A stretch of DNA of 64,000 nucleotides. Source: Nocardia acididurans (lineage in GTDB: Bacteria; Actinomycetota; Actinomycetes; Mycobacteriales; Mycobacteriaceae). Position numbers and translations under genes: made by a program. Below the pieces are notes generated by a model. It had not been told where the DNA came from. It was given only the letters and a program-made list of their open reading frames with translations, and did not search any database. Of the stretch, positions 51,683 through 60,872 are shown piece by piece; within the stretch, counting starts at the first letter, position 1, and each line of letters starts with the position of its first letter. The stretch is taken from assembly GCF_016741815.1 (NCBI RefSeq), contig NZ_JAERRJ010000007.1, positions 186,001 through 250,000 on the forward strand, written 5' to 3'.

Positions 51683-52719
51683 GAGACGCGCTCCTTTCCA
51701 CCCAATCCGGACCGCACACGTTGGCCCATATGCCGTCCTTCGATTCGAAGCTCTGCCAATTCCGGCCGAGGTTGCCGGATCACCTGATCCAGTGCGGCGG
51801 CAAGCTTTCCGGGGTGGTGCCGGTCCGTCCCCGCCTCGGCGACATCAGCGAAGGTTACTCGCGCATTGAGCTGTTCGGCAGCTCTTGCCACATGTTCGCG
51901 TTCCCTACCCTCCGGTACGGAACCTGAATCCACCAGAACGTGGTCGACTGTGAAATCCGGTGCGTGCTGGGACAATACATGCAGGTGCCGTTCCGCGGAG
52001 AATCCGGCCGTTTCGCCCGGTTCGGCAGCGAGGTTGAGCACCAGCACTTTCCGCGCCCGCGTATGCAGCAACGCTTCGTGCAATTCGGGCACCAGCACAT
52101 GCGGGATCACACTCGTGAACCAGCTACCGGGCCCGAGCACCACCACATCGGCGTGCTCGATGGCCGAGGTCGCCTCCGGGCAGGCGGGCGGATCCGAAGG
52201 GATCAACCGCACCCGGCGCACCTTGCCCGGCGTCGTCGCCACCGCGACTTGCCCACGGATGCAACGGCTTACCCGCGGATCGCCCTCCAGCCCGGCCACA
52301 TCCGCCTCGATGGTGAGCGCGATCGGCGACATGGGAAGCACCCGGCCGGTGACGCGCAGGATCCGGCCCGCCTCGTCCAGGGCCGCCACCGGGTCGCCGA
52401 ACTCCTCGGTGAGGCCCGCCAGGATCAGGTTGCCGACCGAATGCCCGGCCAGCGCCCCGGTACCGCCGAAGCGGTGCTGCATGGTGCGCGCCCAGATGCC
52501 GTCGGACTCCTCGGCCAGCGCGGCCAGGGCCATTCGTAGATCACCGGGCGGCAGCATGCCGAGTTCGGCGCGCAGGCGTCCGGAGGAGCCGCCGTCGTCG
52601 GCGACGGTCACCACCGCCGTGATCTTGCGGGTGAGCCGGCGCGCCGCGGTCAGCGTGGCGTACAGGCCGTGCCCGCCGCCCAGCGCCACGATCGCCGGAT
52701 TCGTTTCTCGCGCACTCAT
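51673..52719 (-). CDS. yvcK: YvcK/CofD-like gluconeogenesis factor
   Basis: 348 residues. VALGGGHGLYATLTAARRL, VTVADDGGSSGRLRAELGMLPPGDLR and GNLILAGL identify the YvcK branch of the CofD fold (UDP-sugar binding; linked to carbon metabolism and cell-wall shape). Overlaps rapZ by four bases and whiA by ten, so it is in a tightly coupled operon. Confidence 0.94.
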   Translation of the reverse strand: MSARETNPAIVALGGGHGLYATLTAARRLTRKITAVVTVADDGGSSGRLRAELGMLPPGDLRMALAALAEESDGIWARTMQHRFGGTGALAGHSVGNLILAGLTEEFGDPVAALDEAGRILRVTGRVLPMSPIALTIEADVAGLEGDPRVSRCIRGQVAVATTPGKVRRVRLIPSDPPACPEATSAIEHADVVVLGPGSWFTSVIPHVLVPELHEALLHTRARKVLVLNLAAEPGETAGFSAERHLHVLSQHAPDFTVDHVLVDSGSVPEGREREHVARAAEQLNARVTFADVAEAGTDRHHPGKLAAALDQVIRQPRPELAELRIEGRHMGQRVRSGLGGKERVSWR

Positions 52720-53705
52720 TCTCGCCCCAAGTCCCGATGGACCACGCGCACCACGTCACCCGATCCGCTGTCTCCGAGTAGCTCGCCCAGCGCCTCGGAT
52801 ATCGCCACACTGCGGTGCTTTCCGCCCGTGCAGCCCACTGCCACGGTCATGTATCGCTTCCCCTCTTGGCGGTAGCCCTCGGTCGTGAGATCCACGAGGT
52901 GCCGCGCGGTGCCCAGATAGTCCTGGGCGCCCGGGCGCGACATCACATACTCACTGACCGGGGCATCCTGTCCGGTCTGTTCGCGGAGTTCCGGGACCCA
53001 ATGCGGATTGGGCAGGAAACGCAAATCCAACACCATATCCGCGTCCAGTGGTACTCCGTACTTGAAACCGAACGATTGGATTGTTAGTTGCAGAGCGCGG
53101 GTCGCGCTGCCGCCGTACGCCTCCTCGAGCTTGCGGTGCAATTGGTGGATCGACAGCGCTGTCGTGTCGATGACCAGATCGGCGGCGGTCTTCACCGACG
53201 CCAGGCGTTCGCGTTCCGCGGCGATGCCCGCGGTGAGCGTGCCGTCGGCGCTCTCCCCCTGCAGTGGATGCCGGCGCCGCGCGAAGCCGAACCGGCGGAT
53301 CAGCACATCGTCGGAGGCTTCCAGGAACAGGATCCGGGTACGCACGCCGGCCGCGCGCAGTTGTTCGGTCACGGCCGAGAGATTCCCGGTGAAGAAACGA
53401 CTACGCACATCCATGACCAGCGCGAGCTTGTGAATGGGCGGATCGGCGCTCTCGCCGAGTTCGACCATGCGGCCGATCAGCGCGGGCGGCAGGTTGTCGG
53501 CGACGTAGTAGCCCAGGTCCTCCAGTACGCGGGCGGCGGTGCCGCGACCCGCGCCGGACAGACCGGTGACAACGACGACCTCCACCGGCGAGGCGGCGTC
53601 GTCCGACTGCGATAGTTCGCGCCGGGCGTGTGACTGTGGATCATTTTCACCGGTCGACCTACTTGAATTCTCGACCGCATTGTTGGTGGCTTCGACGCGC
53701 GTCAT
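52716..53705 (-). CDS. rapZ: RNase adapter RapZ / nucleotide-binding protein
   Basis: 329 residues. P-loop VVTGLSGAGRGTAARVLEDLGYYVADNLPP, with Arg in place of the canonical Lys as is common in actinobacteria. C-terminal VAVGCTGGKHRSV is the second conserved motif. In E. coli RapZ directs RNase E to small RNAs; the actinobacterial role is less clear. The first ~40 residues are a polar extension. ATG 53705. Confidence 0.93.
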   Translation of the reverse strand: MTRVEATNNAVENSSRSTGENDPQSHARRELSQSDDAASPVEVVVVTGLSGAGRGTAARVLEDLGYYVADNLPPALIGRMVELGESADPPIHKLALVMDVRSRFFTGNLSAVTEQLRAAGVRTRILFLEASDDVLIRRFGFARRRHPLQGESADGTLTAGIAAERERLASVKTAADLVIDTTALSIHQLHRKLEEAYGGSATRALQLTIQSFGFKYGVPLDADMVLDLRFLPNPHWVPELREQTGQDAPVSEYVMSRPGAQDYLGTARHLVDLTTEGYRQEGKRYMTVAVGCTGGKHRSVAISEALGELLGDSGSGDVVRVVHRDLGRE

Positions 53706-53820
53706 GTCCTACCGGGTTCCTTATGGGCTTTCCGACGATCATCCTGCACCGATGCCGTAAAACGCGGTACAAACACGCGCGAGTGGAGATACAGATGTGA
53801 TTGTCCGGCTCCACCTGCGA

Positions 53821-53857
53821 CTCGGCGTGTCGCGCGACACTGCGCTCGGCGTGTCGC
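53821..53857. repeat. Short direct repeat between uvrC and rapZ
   Basis: CTCGGCGTGTCGC occurs at 53821-53833 and again at 53845-53857. Between them GTGTCGC/GCGACAC forms a 14-base palindrome (53827-53840). It is in the gap between the uvrC stop and the rapZ start and may include the rapZ-operon promoter region or a weak terminator. Confidence 0.4.
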
Positions 53858-53873
53858 ACCCTACCCGGCGGAG

Positions 53874-55901
53874 CTAGTCGGTGTGCAACCCCGGCTCGCC
53901 ACTCGGCGCGAGCGCTGCCAGGACCGCCTTGGCGGTGGCCACGCCGATGCCGGGGATCTCGGTGATCTGCTCCACGGTCGCCTCCTTGAGCTTCGCGACC
54001 GAGCCGAAGTGCGTGACCAGGGCCGTTTTGCGGGCCTGACCCAGACCGGGCACCGAATCCAGCGCCGATTCGGTCATGCGGCGCGAACGCTTGCTGCGGT
54101 GGAAGGTGATGGCGAAGCGGTGCGCCTCGTCGCGAACCCGCTGCAGCAGATACAGCGACTCGCTGGTGCGCGGCATGATGACCGGATCCGGCTCATTGGG
54201 CACCCACACCTCCTCCAGACGCTTGGCCAGGCCGATGACCGCGACATCGGTGATGCCGAGCTCGTCGAGCACCTCGGCGGCGGCATTCACCTGCGGGGCG
54301 CCGCCGTCGACCACGTACAGGTTGGGCGGGTAGGAGAAGCGACGCGGCTTCCCGGTCCGGGGGTCGATACCGGGAAGTCCGGAACTCAGTGCGTCCGTGT
54401 CGTTCTCGAGGTCGGCGGCCTCGGCCGCGTCCATATCGCGGCGCAGTTTGCCGAAGCGGCGGCGCGTCACCTCGGCGATGGAGGCGACGTCGTCGGAGCG
54501 GCCGTCGCCCGCGGCCTCCTTGATGGCGTAGTGCCGGTATTCGGTCTTGCGCGGCAGACCGTCCTCGAAGACGACCAGCGAGGCCACCACATCGGTGCCT
54601 TGTACGTGCGAAATATCCACACATTCGATTCGCAGCGGGGCGCTGTCCAGATCCAGGGCGTCCTGAATGCCCTGCAGCGCGGCCGAGCGGGCGGTGAGAT
54701 CGCCCGCGCGCTTCAGCTTGTGTTGTGCGAGAGCCTCTTTCGCATTGCGCTCGACGGTTTCGGCCAGGGCCTTCTTGTCGCCGCGCTGCGGAACCCGCAA
54801 CTGCACGGCCGAACCGCGCAGCCCCGACAGCCACTGCTGCACCTGCTCGGCGTCATTCGGCAGCGCGGGCACCAGCACCTCACGCGGCACCACCGCGCCG
54901 GGCTGGGCCTCACCGGTCTGCGCGGCCACGGCGGTCTGCTCGCCGTAGAACTGGGTGAGGAACTGCTCGACGAGGGCGGGCGCCTCGCCACCGGCCTCCA
55001 CGGCATCGGGGTTCAGGACGTCACCGGACTTGTCGACCACCCAGCCGCGCTGACCGCGCACCCGGCCGTCGCGAACGTGGAAGATCTGCACCGCGACTTC
55101 CAATTCGTCGATAGCGAAGGCGATCACGTCGGCGTCGGTGCCGGTGCCCAGCACCACGGCCTGCTTCTCCAACGCCCGCTTGAGGGCCTGCACATCGTCG
55201 CGCAGGCGGGCGGCCAGCTCGAAATCGAGCTCGTCCGAGGCCTCCATCATGCGCTTCTCCAGCTGCTTGACCAGGCGGTCGGTCTTGCCGGAGAGGAAGT
55301 CGCAGAAGTCGTCCACGATCTGGCGGTGCTCGGCGGCGCTGACCCGGCCGATGCACGGCGCGGAGCACTTGTCGATGTAGCCGAGCAGGCACGGCCTGCC
55401 GATCTGGTTGTGCCGCTTGAAGACTCCCGCCGAACACGTGCGCACCGGGAACACGCGCAGCAGCAGATCCAGGGTTTCGCGGATGGCCCAGGCGTGCGCG
55501 TATGGGCCGAAGTACCGGACCCCCTTCTTGCGCGCGCCGCGGTAGACGAAGACGCGGGGATATTCCTCGTCGAGGCTGACCGCGAGCACCGGGTACGACT
55601 TGTCGTCGCGGTAGCGCACATTGAAGCGCGGATCGAATTCCTTGATCCAGTTGTATTCCAGCTGTAGGGCTTCCACCTCGGTGGACACCACGGTCCATTC
55701 CACGGAGGCGGCGGTGGTGACCATCTGCCGGGTGCGCGGATGCAGCTGGGTGACATCGGCGAAGTACGAGTTCAGCCGACTCCGCAGGCTTTTCGCCTTG
55801 CCGACGTAGATGACCCGCTTGTGCGCGTCCCGGAACTTGTACACGCCGGGTTCGACGGGGATGGTGCCGGGAGCGGGCCGGTACGTCGCGGGATCTGCCA
55901 C
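53874..55901 (-). CDS. uvrC: Excinuclease ABC subunit C
   Basis: 675 residues. GIY-YIG domain (PVEPGVYKFRDAHKRVIYVGKA), UVR motif (LVKQLEKRMMEASDELDFELAARLRD), RNase H-like nuclease core (VDISHVQGTDVVASLVVFEDG), and C-terminal HhH pair (LDSVPGLGQARKTALVTHFG, ITEIPGIGVATAKAVLAAL). Makes the two incisions of nucleotide excision repair with UvrAB. GTG 55901. Upstream gene of the uvrC-rapZ-yvcK-whiA block. Confidence 0.97.
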   Translation of the reverse strand: MADPATYRPAPGTIPVEPGVYKFRDAHKRVIYVGKAKSLRSRLNSYFADVTQLHPRTRQMVTTAASVEWTVVSTEVEALQLEYNWIKEFDPRFNVRYRDDKSYPVLAVSLDEEYPRVFVYRGARKKGVRYFGPYAHAWAIRETLDLLLRVFPVRTCSAGVFKRHNQIGRPCLLGYIDKCSAPCIGRVSAAEHRQIVDDFCDFLSGKTDRLVKQLEKRMMEASDELDFELAARLRDDVQALKRALEKQAVVLGTGTDADVIAFAIDELEVAVQIFHVRDGRVRGQRGWVVDKSGDVLNPDAVEAGGEAPALVEQFLTQFYGEQTAVAAQTGEAQPGAVVPREVLVPALPNDAEQVQQWLSGLRGSAVQLRVPQRGDKKALAETVERNAKEALAQHKLKRAGDLTARSAALQGIQDALDLDSAPLRIECVDISHVQGTDVVASLVVFEDGLPRKTEYRHYAIKEAAGDGRSDDVASIAEVTRRRFGKLRRDMDAAEAADLENDTDALSSGLPGIDPRTGKPRRFSYPPNLYVVDGGAPQVNAAAEVLDELGITDVAVIGLAKRLEEVWVPNEPDPVIMPRTSESLYLLQRVRDEAHRFAITFHRSKRSRRMTESALDSVPGLGQARKTALVTHFGSVAKLKEATVEQITEIPGIGVATAKAVLAALAPSGEPGLHTD

Positions 55902-56010
55902 GCCACCAGGTTAACGAGCCGCTCCGACAGCTCTCACGAGACCGGTGCCATCCGGGACCGTCCCGGCACCGAAGTACCTCACAAGATCAGCGAACCCAGA
56001 CAGGAGCCCC

Positions 56011-56214
56011 ATGATCCGCCTTCGCCGCCAGCGCCGGTCCCTCTCGGTCGGGTCCGCCCTCATGATGGCCGCCGCCGCCCTGGTGGCCGTGTCCATGCCG
56101 GCGAACGCCGAATCCGAGGACATCTTCGTCTACGGCGACTACCTGCGGCACACCTCCACCCTCATGGTCTGCGCCGGAGCCCAGAGCAGCACGGCCGGCC
56201 TCGCCGCCGCGTGA
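56011..56214 (+). CDS. Small secreted protein, shortened paralogue
   Basis: 67 residues with a signal peptide (MIRLRRQRRS, hydrophobic core, cleavage near MPANA-E). AGGAG precedes ATG 56011. The mature tail YGDYLRHTSTLMVCAGA resembles the end of the secreted protein at 56439 (GDSPRPHIPMTIECTGD), so the two look like paralogues, this one lacking about 40 residues and most cysteines. May be non-functional. Confidence 0.5.
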   Translation: MIRLRRQRRSLSVGSALMMAAAALVAVSMPANAESEDIFVYGDYLRHTSTLMVCAGAQSSTAGLAAA

Positions 56215-56438
56215 TCCGCGCGTAGCCGCGACCGGCGCGGGCGCGCCACCCCTGCGGCGGCGCGGACCGCGCGCGGCCGGGAGTCGTTGTCCGCGAATCG
56301 GGTTCGCCACGCCATACGTCGGCGCGCCACGCCGGGACGGCGAAAGCGGTCTTTTACCGTGTCCAGCCGCCGCACCCGGTCAAGATTGGACGATCTGTCC
56401 GTGGTTGATCTCCGCATACGAGGGGAGCAGTACTCCAT

Positions 56439-56777
56439 ATGTCCCGTCTCCACCCGCGTCACCGGTTCCTCACCCTGAGCTCGGCCCTGTGCCTGGGCGC
56501 CGCGCCCTTCGTGGTGGTGGCCGCCCCGACCGCCGCCGCCGATACGGCCTGCCGTATCGACCGCACCCTCGACACCGCCACCTACACCTGCCCCGAAGGC
56601 GCGTGGTACGCGGCGGTCGTCCAGTGCCTGGGCACCCGCAAGGTGGGCAACGGCATGCAGTCGCCCACCTACATCGTCGGCGACTCGCCGCGGCCGCATA
56701 TCCCGATGACCATCGAGTGCACCGGCGACGGCAAGACCGGGGTCGTGCTCAACGCCTGGACCGAAGGCCCCTTCTGA
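56439..56777 (+). CDS. Small secreted cysteine-containing protein
   Basis: 112 residues. Signal peptide (cleavage near TAAA-D) then a mature domain of about 80 residues with four Cys (TACRID, TYTCPEG, VVQCLG, TIECTG) that could form two disulfides. GAGGGG upstream of ATG 56439. No domain recognised; a small Nocardia/Mycobacterium-type secreted protein. Followed by a terminator. Confidence 0.75.
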   Translation: MSRLHPRHRFLTLSSALCLGAAPFVVVAAPTAAADTACRIDRTLDTATYTCPEGAWYAAVVQCLGTRKVGNGMQSPTYIVGDSPRPHIPMTIECTGDGKTGVVLNAWTEGPF

Positions 56778-56790
56778 TTCGCTGATTCGC

Positions 56791-56821
56791 GTGGTCGTCC
56801 CGTCGGTGACGGGGCGACCAC
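56791..56821. terminator. Bidirectional terminator hairpin
   Basis: GTGGTCGTCCCGTC (56791-56804) pairs with GACGGGGCGACCAC (56808-56821) with one G-T pair. Loop of three bases. It sits between the converging small secreted protein and YcaQ-like genes. Confidence 0.75.
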
Positions 56822-56834
56822 GGATCGCGTCCGT

Positions 56835-58091
56835 TCAGACCCGCACGCCGGAGGCCACCGCGCCCCGCAACTCCGCCGCCAGATCGCCGCGCTCCCCCAC
56901 CTCGATGGTGTCGAGTTCCAGCCACTCCGCCATCTCCCGCAGCGCGGCCGCGAGTTCGACTGCGATACGGGCGCTTTCGCGACCGGACTCGGTGAACGCG
57001 CCCGGCACCAGCAGTCGCCCGCTCCCCCGCTCGGCCCGCAGATCCACGCGCGCCACCAGTTCGCCGTCCAGCAGGAACGGGAAGACGTAATACCCGTGCA
57101 CCCGTTTGTGCTCCGGGGTGTAGATCTCGATGCGGTAGTGGAAGTCGAACAGGCGCTCGGTGCGATCCCGGAAGAAGATGAGCGGATCGAACGGGCACAG
57201 CAGCGCCGAACCGGTCACCCGGCGCGGGGTGCGCGCGGTGTGATGCAGGTAGGCGGGTTTGTCCCAGCCTTCCACCCTGACCTGTTCGAGCTCGCCCGCC
57301 GCCAGGAGATCGGCGATGGCGGGCTCGGTCTGGGGGCGCTTGAGCCGGTAGTAGTCGCGTAGATCGGTTTCGGTGGCCACGCCGTGCGCCGCGGCGGCGC
57401 GGCGGACCAGTTCGCGCACGGCGTCTGCCTCGTCGTGTTCGCGCGCCAGCACATCGGCCGGGATGACGCTCTCGGTCAGGTCGTAATGGCGTTGGAAATT
57501 CACGCGTTTCGGCACCGTCACCTCACCGGCGGCGAACAGCGCCTCGCACACCACCTTGGTGTCGCTGTAGTTCCAGCCCCAATGATCCTTGGCGCGTGGG
57601 CGATCCAGCTCGAGGTGCCGCTCGACCTCGCCCGCCGTGCTGGGGCCGAACTCCTTCAGCACGCTCTTCACATCGTCGGCCAGGTGCGGATTGCGTTCCA
57701 GCACCTGCCGCATCCCGTTCCAGCGCCCGTGCCGGTACTGCTCCATACGCCAGCGCATCAGGGGCCAGTCCTGGACCGGAAGCAGGGCGGCTTCGTGCGC
57801 CCAGTACTCGATGAGCTGACGCGGGCGCTTGGCGCTGTGACTCCAGGCGAACTCGTCGAGCAGCGCGCGGTCGTAGGCCCCGATGCGCGCGAACATCGGT
57901 GCGTAGTGCGCCCGCACCACCGCCGAGACCGAATCCAGCTGGAGCAGCCGCGTATTCTCCAGCACCTTCGCCAGCGTGCGCCGCGTGGGCGGGCCGCTCG
58001 GTCTGGTCGCGGCGAAGCCCTGGGCGGCGAGCGCGGTGCGACGCGCCGCGGCGACGGTCAGGGTCGGAATCCCGGTGAGAGAAGTCGGCAC
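56835..58091 (-). CDS. YcaQ-like winged-helix DNA glycosylase (HTH_42)
   Basis: 418 residues of the HTH_42 family: LAKVLENTRLLQLDSVSAVVRAHY holds the Q-x-D catalytic motif (QLD) of YcaQ/AlkX-type glycosylases, which unhook interstrand crosslinks or remove alkylated bases. Further hallmarks are EYWAHEAALLPVQDWPLMRWRM, DHWGWNYSDTK and SALLCPFDPLIFFRDRTERLF. GTG 58091 with no clear ribosome site. Divergent from a flavoprotein gene with a perfect palindrome between them. Confidence 0.85.
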   Translation of the reverse strand: MPTSLTGIPTLTVAAARRTALAAQGFAATRPSGPPTRRTLAKVLENTRLLQLDSVSAVVRAHYAPMFARIGAYDRALLDEFAWSHSAKRPRQLIEYWAHEAALLPVQDWPLMRWRMEQYRHGRWNGMRQVLERNPHLADDVKSVLKEFGPSTAGEVERHLELDRPRAKDHWGWNYSDTKVVCEALFAAGEVTVPKRVNFQRHYDLTESVIPADVLAREHDEADAVRELVRRAAAAHGVATETDLRDYYRLKRPQTEPAIADLLAAGELEQVRVEGWDKPAYLHHTARTPRRVTGSALLCPFDPLIFFRDRTERLFDFHYRIEIYTPEHKRVHGYYVFPFLLDGELVARVDLRAERGSGRLLVPGAFTESGRESARIAVELAAALREMAEWLELDTIEVGERGDLAAELRGAVASGVRV

Positions 58092-58126
58092 ACTCGCACC
58101 ATGCCATGTCCCACCGACACAGAAGT

Positions 58127-58146
58127 TCGATACATTGGTGTATCGA
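58127..58146. promoter_or_regulatory. Perfect TetR-type palindrome between YcaQ-like and flavoprotein genes
   Basis: TCGATACA (58127-58134), TTGG, TGTATCGA (58139-58146). The 8-base arms match exactly. It lies 36 bases before the YcaQ-like start and 20 before the flavoprotein start, where a dimeric repressor could affect either gene. No candidate TetR gene is adjacent. Confidence 0.6.
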
Positions 58147-58165
58147 GTTTCTACGACCCTAGGAA

Positions 58166-59836
58166 ATGGGCATGATCGAGAACCCGGATGTCATCGTCGT
58201 CGGAGCCGGGCTGGCCGGGCTCGTCGCCACCTATGAGCTGGTCCAGGCCGGGCGCAAGGTGCTCGTCCTGGATCAGGAGAACCGCGCCAACCTCGGCGGG
58301 CAGGCGTTCTGGTCGCTGGGCGGGCTGTTCTTCGTGGACAGTCCCGAGCAGCGGCGGCTGGGGGTGAAGGATTCGCTCGAGCTGGCCATGCAGGACTGGA
58401 TGGGCTCGGCCGGGTTCGATCGGGAGGACGAGGATCTGTGGGCCCGGCAGTGGGCCAAGGCGTATGTGGAGTTCGCGGCCGCGGAGAAGCGGCAGTATCT
58501 GTTCGATCTCGGTTTGCGGGTGACACCGCTGGTCGGCTGGGCCGAGCGGGGCGGCGCGACCGCGGACGGGCACGGGAACTCGGTGCCGCGCTTCCATCTC
58601 ACCTGGGGCACCGGGCCGGAGGTGGTGCGGGTGTTCCTGGAGCCGGTACTCGCGGCCGAGCAGCGCGGGCAGGTCGGGTTCGCGTTCCGGCATCGGGTGG
58701 ATCAGCTGGTCACCACCGGCGACGCCGTCACCGGGGTGCGCGGCAGCGTGCTCGAGCCCAGCAGCACCGAGCGGGGCGTGGCATCCTCCCGGGAAGTGGT
58801 GGGCGACTTCGAGTTCCAGGCCAAGGCGGTGCTGGTGTCCTCCGGCGGCATCGGCCACAACCATGAGCTGATCCGGCGCAACTGGCCGGTGGACCGGCTG
58901 GGTCCGTGCCCGGAGCACATGATCTCGGGCGTGCCCGCGCATGTGGACGGGCGCATGCTGGGGATCACCGAGGCGGCCGGCGGGCGCATCGTGAACCGGG
59001 ATCGCATGTGGCACTACACCGAAGGCATCCACAACTGGGATCCGGTGTGGCCCGACCACGCCATCCGGATCATTCCGGGACCGTCCTCGCTGTGGTTCGA
59101 CGCGAATGGAAAGCGGCTGCCCGCACCGTGTTTCCCGGGATTCGACACCAATTCGACGATGAAGGCGATCCTGTCGACCGGATACGACTATTCATGGTTC
59201 ATTCTCACCCAGTCGATCATCGAGAAGGAGTTCGCGCTCTCGGGATCGGAGCAGAATCCGGATATCACCGGAAAGGACTTGAAACTCACGCTCAAGAGCC
59301 GGGTGGCCAAGGGCGCGCCCGGTCCGGTGGAAGCGTTCAAGAAGCACGGCGTGGATTTCGTTGTCGCCGATAATCTCTCGGATCTGGTGGCGGGGATGAA
59401 CAAGATCGCCCGGGGCCCGCATCTGGATTTCGCCGACATCGAGCGTCAGATCGTGGCGCGCGACCGCGACGCCGAACACAAGTTCAGCAAGGACGCGCAG
59501 TTGATGGCGATCGGCAATGCCCGCCGCTACCTGGGCGACAAACTCGGCCGGGTCGCCACCCCGCACCGCATCCTGGATCCGGCGCACGGCCCGCTCATCG
59601 CGGTCCGGCTCAACGTTCTCACCCGAAAGACGCTGGGCGGCTTGCAGACCAATCTGGACTCCCAGGTCATGCGCCCCGACGGCAGTCCGTTCGCGGGCCT
59701 GTACGCGGCCGGTGAGGTGGCCGGTTTCGGTGGCGGCGGCGTGCACGGCTACAACGCGCTGGAAGGCACCTTCCTCGGCGGCTGCATCTTCTCCGGCCGC
59801 GCGGCGGGCCGGGCCATGGCGCGCGCCGCACGCTGA
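58166..59836 (+). CDS. FAD-binding dehydrogenase (KstD/fumarate-reductase family)
   Basis: 556 residues. FAD Rossmann motif DVIVVGAGLAGLVATYELV, then ANLGGQAFWSLGG, and near the end LYAAGEVAGFGGGGVHGYNALEGTFLGGCIFSGRAAG, which identify the FAD-binding dehydrogenase branch near 3-ketosteroid dehydrogenases and flavocytochrome c. Substrate not known; a ketone or steroid-like compound is possible. ATG 58166; ATG 58172 has better spacing to AGGAA. Lone gene, followed by a terminator. Confidence 0.82.
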   Translation: MGMIENPDVIVVGAGLAGLVATYELVQAGRKVLVLDQENRANLGGQAFWSLGGLFFVDSPEQRRLGVKDSLELAMQDWMGSAGFDREDEDLWARQWAKAYVEFAAAEKRQYLFDLGLRVTPLVGWAERGGATADGHGNSVPRFHLTWGTGPEVVRVFLEPVLAAEQRGQVGFAFRHRVDQLVTTGDAVTGVRGSVLEPSSTERGVASSREVVGDFEFQAKAVLVSSGGIGHNHELIRRNWPVDRLGPCPEHMISGVPAHVDGRMLGITEAAGGRIVNRDRMWHYTEGIHNWDPVWPDHAIRIIPGPSSLWFDANGKRLPAPCFPGFDTNSTMKAILSTGYDYSWFILTQSIIEKEFALSGSEQNPDITGKDLKLTLKSRVAKGAPGPVEAFKKHGVDFVVADNLSDLVAGMNKIARGPHLDFADIERQIVARDRDAEHKFSKDAQLMAIGNARRYLGDKLGRVATPHRILDPAHGPLIAVRLNVLTRKTLGGLQTNLDSQVMRPDGSPFAGLYAAGEVAGFGGGGVHGYNALEGTFLGGCIFSGRAAGRAMARAAR

Positions 59837-59846
59837 CGACCGCCGT

Positions 59847-59889
59847 CCCGAAATCCGGCCGCACCCCTTGCGCGTGGCCGGATCTCGGG
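59847..59889. terminator. Hairpin terminator after the flavoprotein gene
   Basis: CCCGAAATCCGGCC (59847-59860) pairs with GGCCGGATCTCGGG (59876-59889), 13 of 14 positions. It fills the gap to the converging membrane protein gene. Confidence 0.7.
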
Positions 59890-59891
59890 TC

Positions 59892-60422
59892 TCAGGCCGT
59901 GGCTTCGCCGCCCGCGGCCGCGGCGTCCACGGCGGCGAACCAGCTGTAGCAGTCGCGGCGCAGCAGCAGCGCCAGCACGACGCCCGAGGCCATCACCCCG
60001 GCCAGCACGGTGAAAGGCCCCACCCCCGTAGGCATTTCGGCCGACACCAGGGTGAGCACACCGAGCAGGGTCTGCGCGCTGGTCAACCCCAGCGCCGCCA
60101 CCCACACCCAGCGCGAGCGCAACCCGAAAAGCAGTGCGGCCCCGCCGGTTACCCAGGCGGCGAAGAAGTGCCCGAGGCTGCCGAGCAGGCAGTCCAGCCC
60201 GCCGATCAGCGCCAGCACACCGTGCACGAGCGCCAAACCCGTTGTCGCCAGCGCCGCCAGCTGCGTTTCGCGCACTTTCACGGGCAGCGCTATCTCGGAA
60301 CCATCACGGCGCATTGTCCCCACCACCGCGGTGATCCGCTCGAAAAACGAAGCAGGACCACCGTTCTCCGCATCGGCCGACGGGATCTCCACCTCGTCGA
60401 CCACAGCCGAATGCGTACTCAC
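59892..60422 (-). CDS. Four-span membrane protein of unknown function
   Basis: 176 residues. After a 60-residue polar N-terminus come four hydrophobic spans (about 65-85, 90-110, 117-135, 142-160), then a short alanine-rich tail. GTG 60422 has GAGGAG upstream at 4-5 bases; the frame is open to 60521 but without family-like sequence. I recognise no domain. Confidence 0.65.
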   Translation of the reverse strand: MSTHSAVVDEVEIPSADAENGGPASFFERITAVVGTMRRDGSEIALPVKVRETQLAALATTGLALVHGVLALIGGLDCLLGSLGHFFAAWVTGGAALLFGLRSRWVWVAALGLTSAQTLLGVLTLVSAEMPTGVGPFTVLAGVMASGVVLALLLRRDCYSWFAAVDAAAAGGEATA

Positions 60423-60872
60423 AGCACTCCTCGTCGAGCATTGTCCGCGACACGCCCCCTGCGAACGCGCCGCCTTGACGCTAACCAGGTGAATGGAGGT
60501 CGAACAATCTCCGAAGGACACTTATGGCAATGGACACAGCCGGAAACCTCATCACCGGTTTGTGATCACAGGCACATCACGCGCGGCGACGAGAAGGAAA
60601 ACGGTTCGCCGTTGAATCGCGAACTCCGTTGTCCGCGCCCGATCCGACGCGCCGCCCGCCGCGAGGCGGTGATGTCCCCTCCACACCACCGACCCCACCG
60701 CCCCGGAAACCACCGGTGCATCAATGGTCGGCTGCCGCACCTTCCGGAAACAGCCTGCGCGAACCACTTCGGCCGGGGTGCCTGCACCCTCGGCCCCCTG
60801 ATTTCGGGGGCACACTCCACTCGGACAAGAACATTGAGGTAGTCGCTTACTCATGTCGCGGGGGCGGCGCGC
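60423..60872. other. Intergenic region, 450 bases
   Basis: Between the membrane protein and the first response regulator. It holds only a 13-codon frame with a reasonable ribosome site (AAGGA, ATG 60524, stop at 60565; MAMDTAGNLITGL), and a palindrome TGTGATCACA near 60560-60569. Neither is convincing as a gene or a site. Presumably the promoters of both flanking genes are here. Confidence 0.4.

Noticed and set aside
53883..55667. Open frame of 594 codons on the plus strand
   Set aside because: Antisense shadow of uvrC.
60524..60565. 13-codon leader-peptide-like frame
   Set aside because: It has an acceptable ribosome site but no attenuator structure or regulatory codon run, and its downstream gene is 300 bases away.
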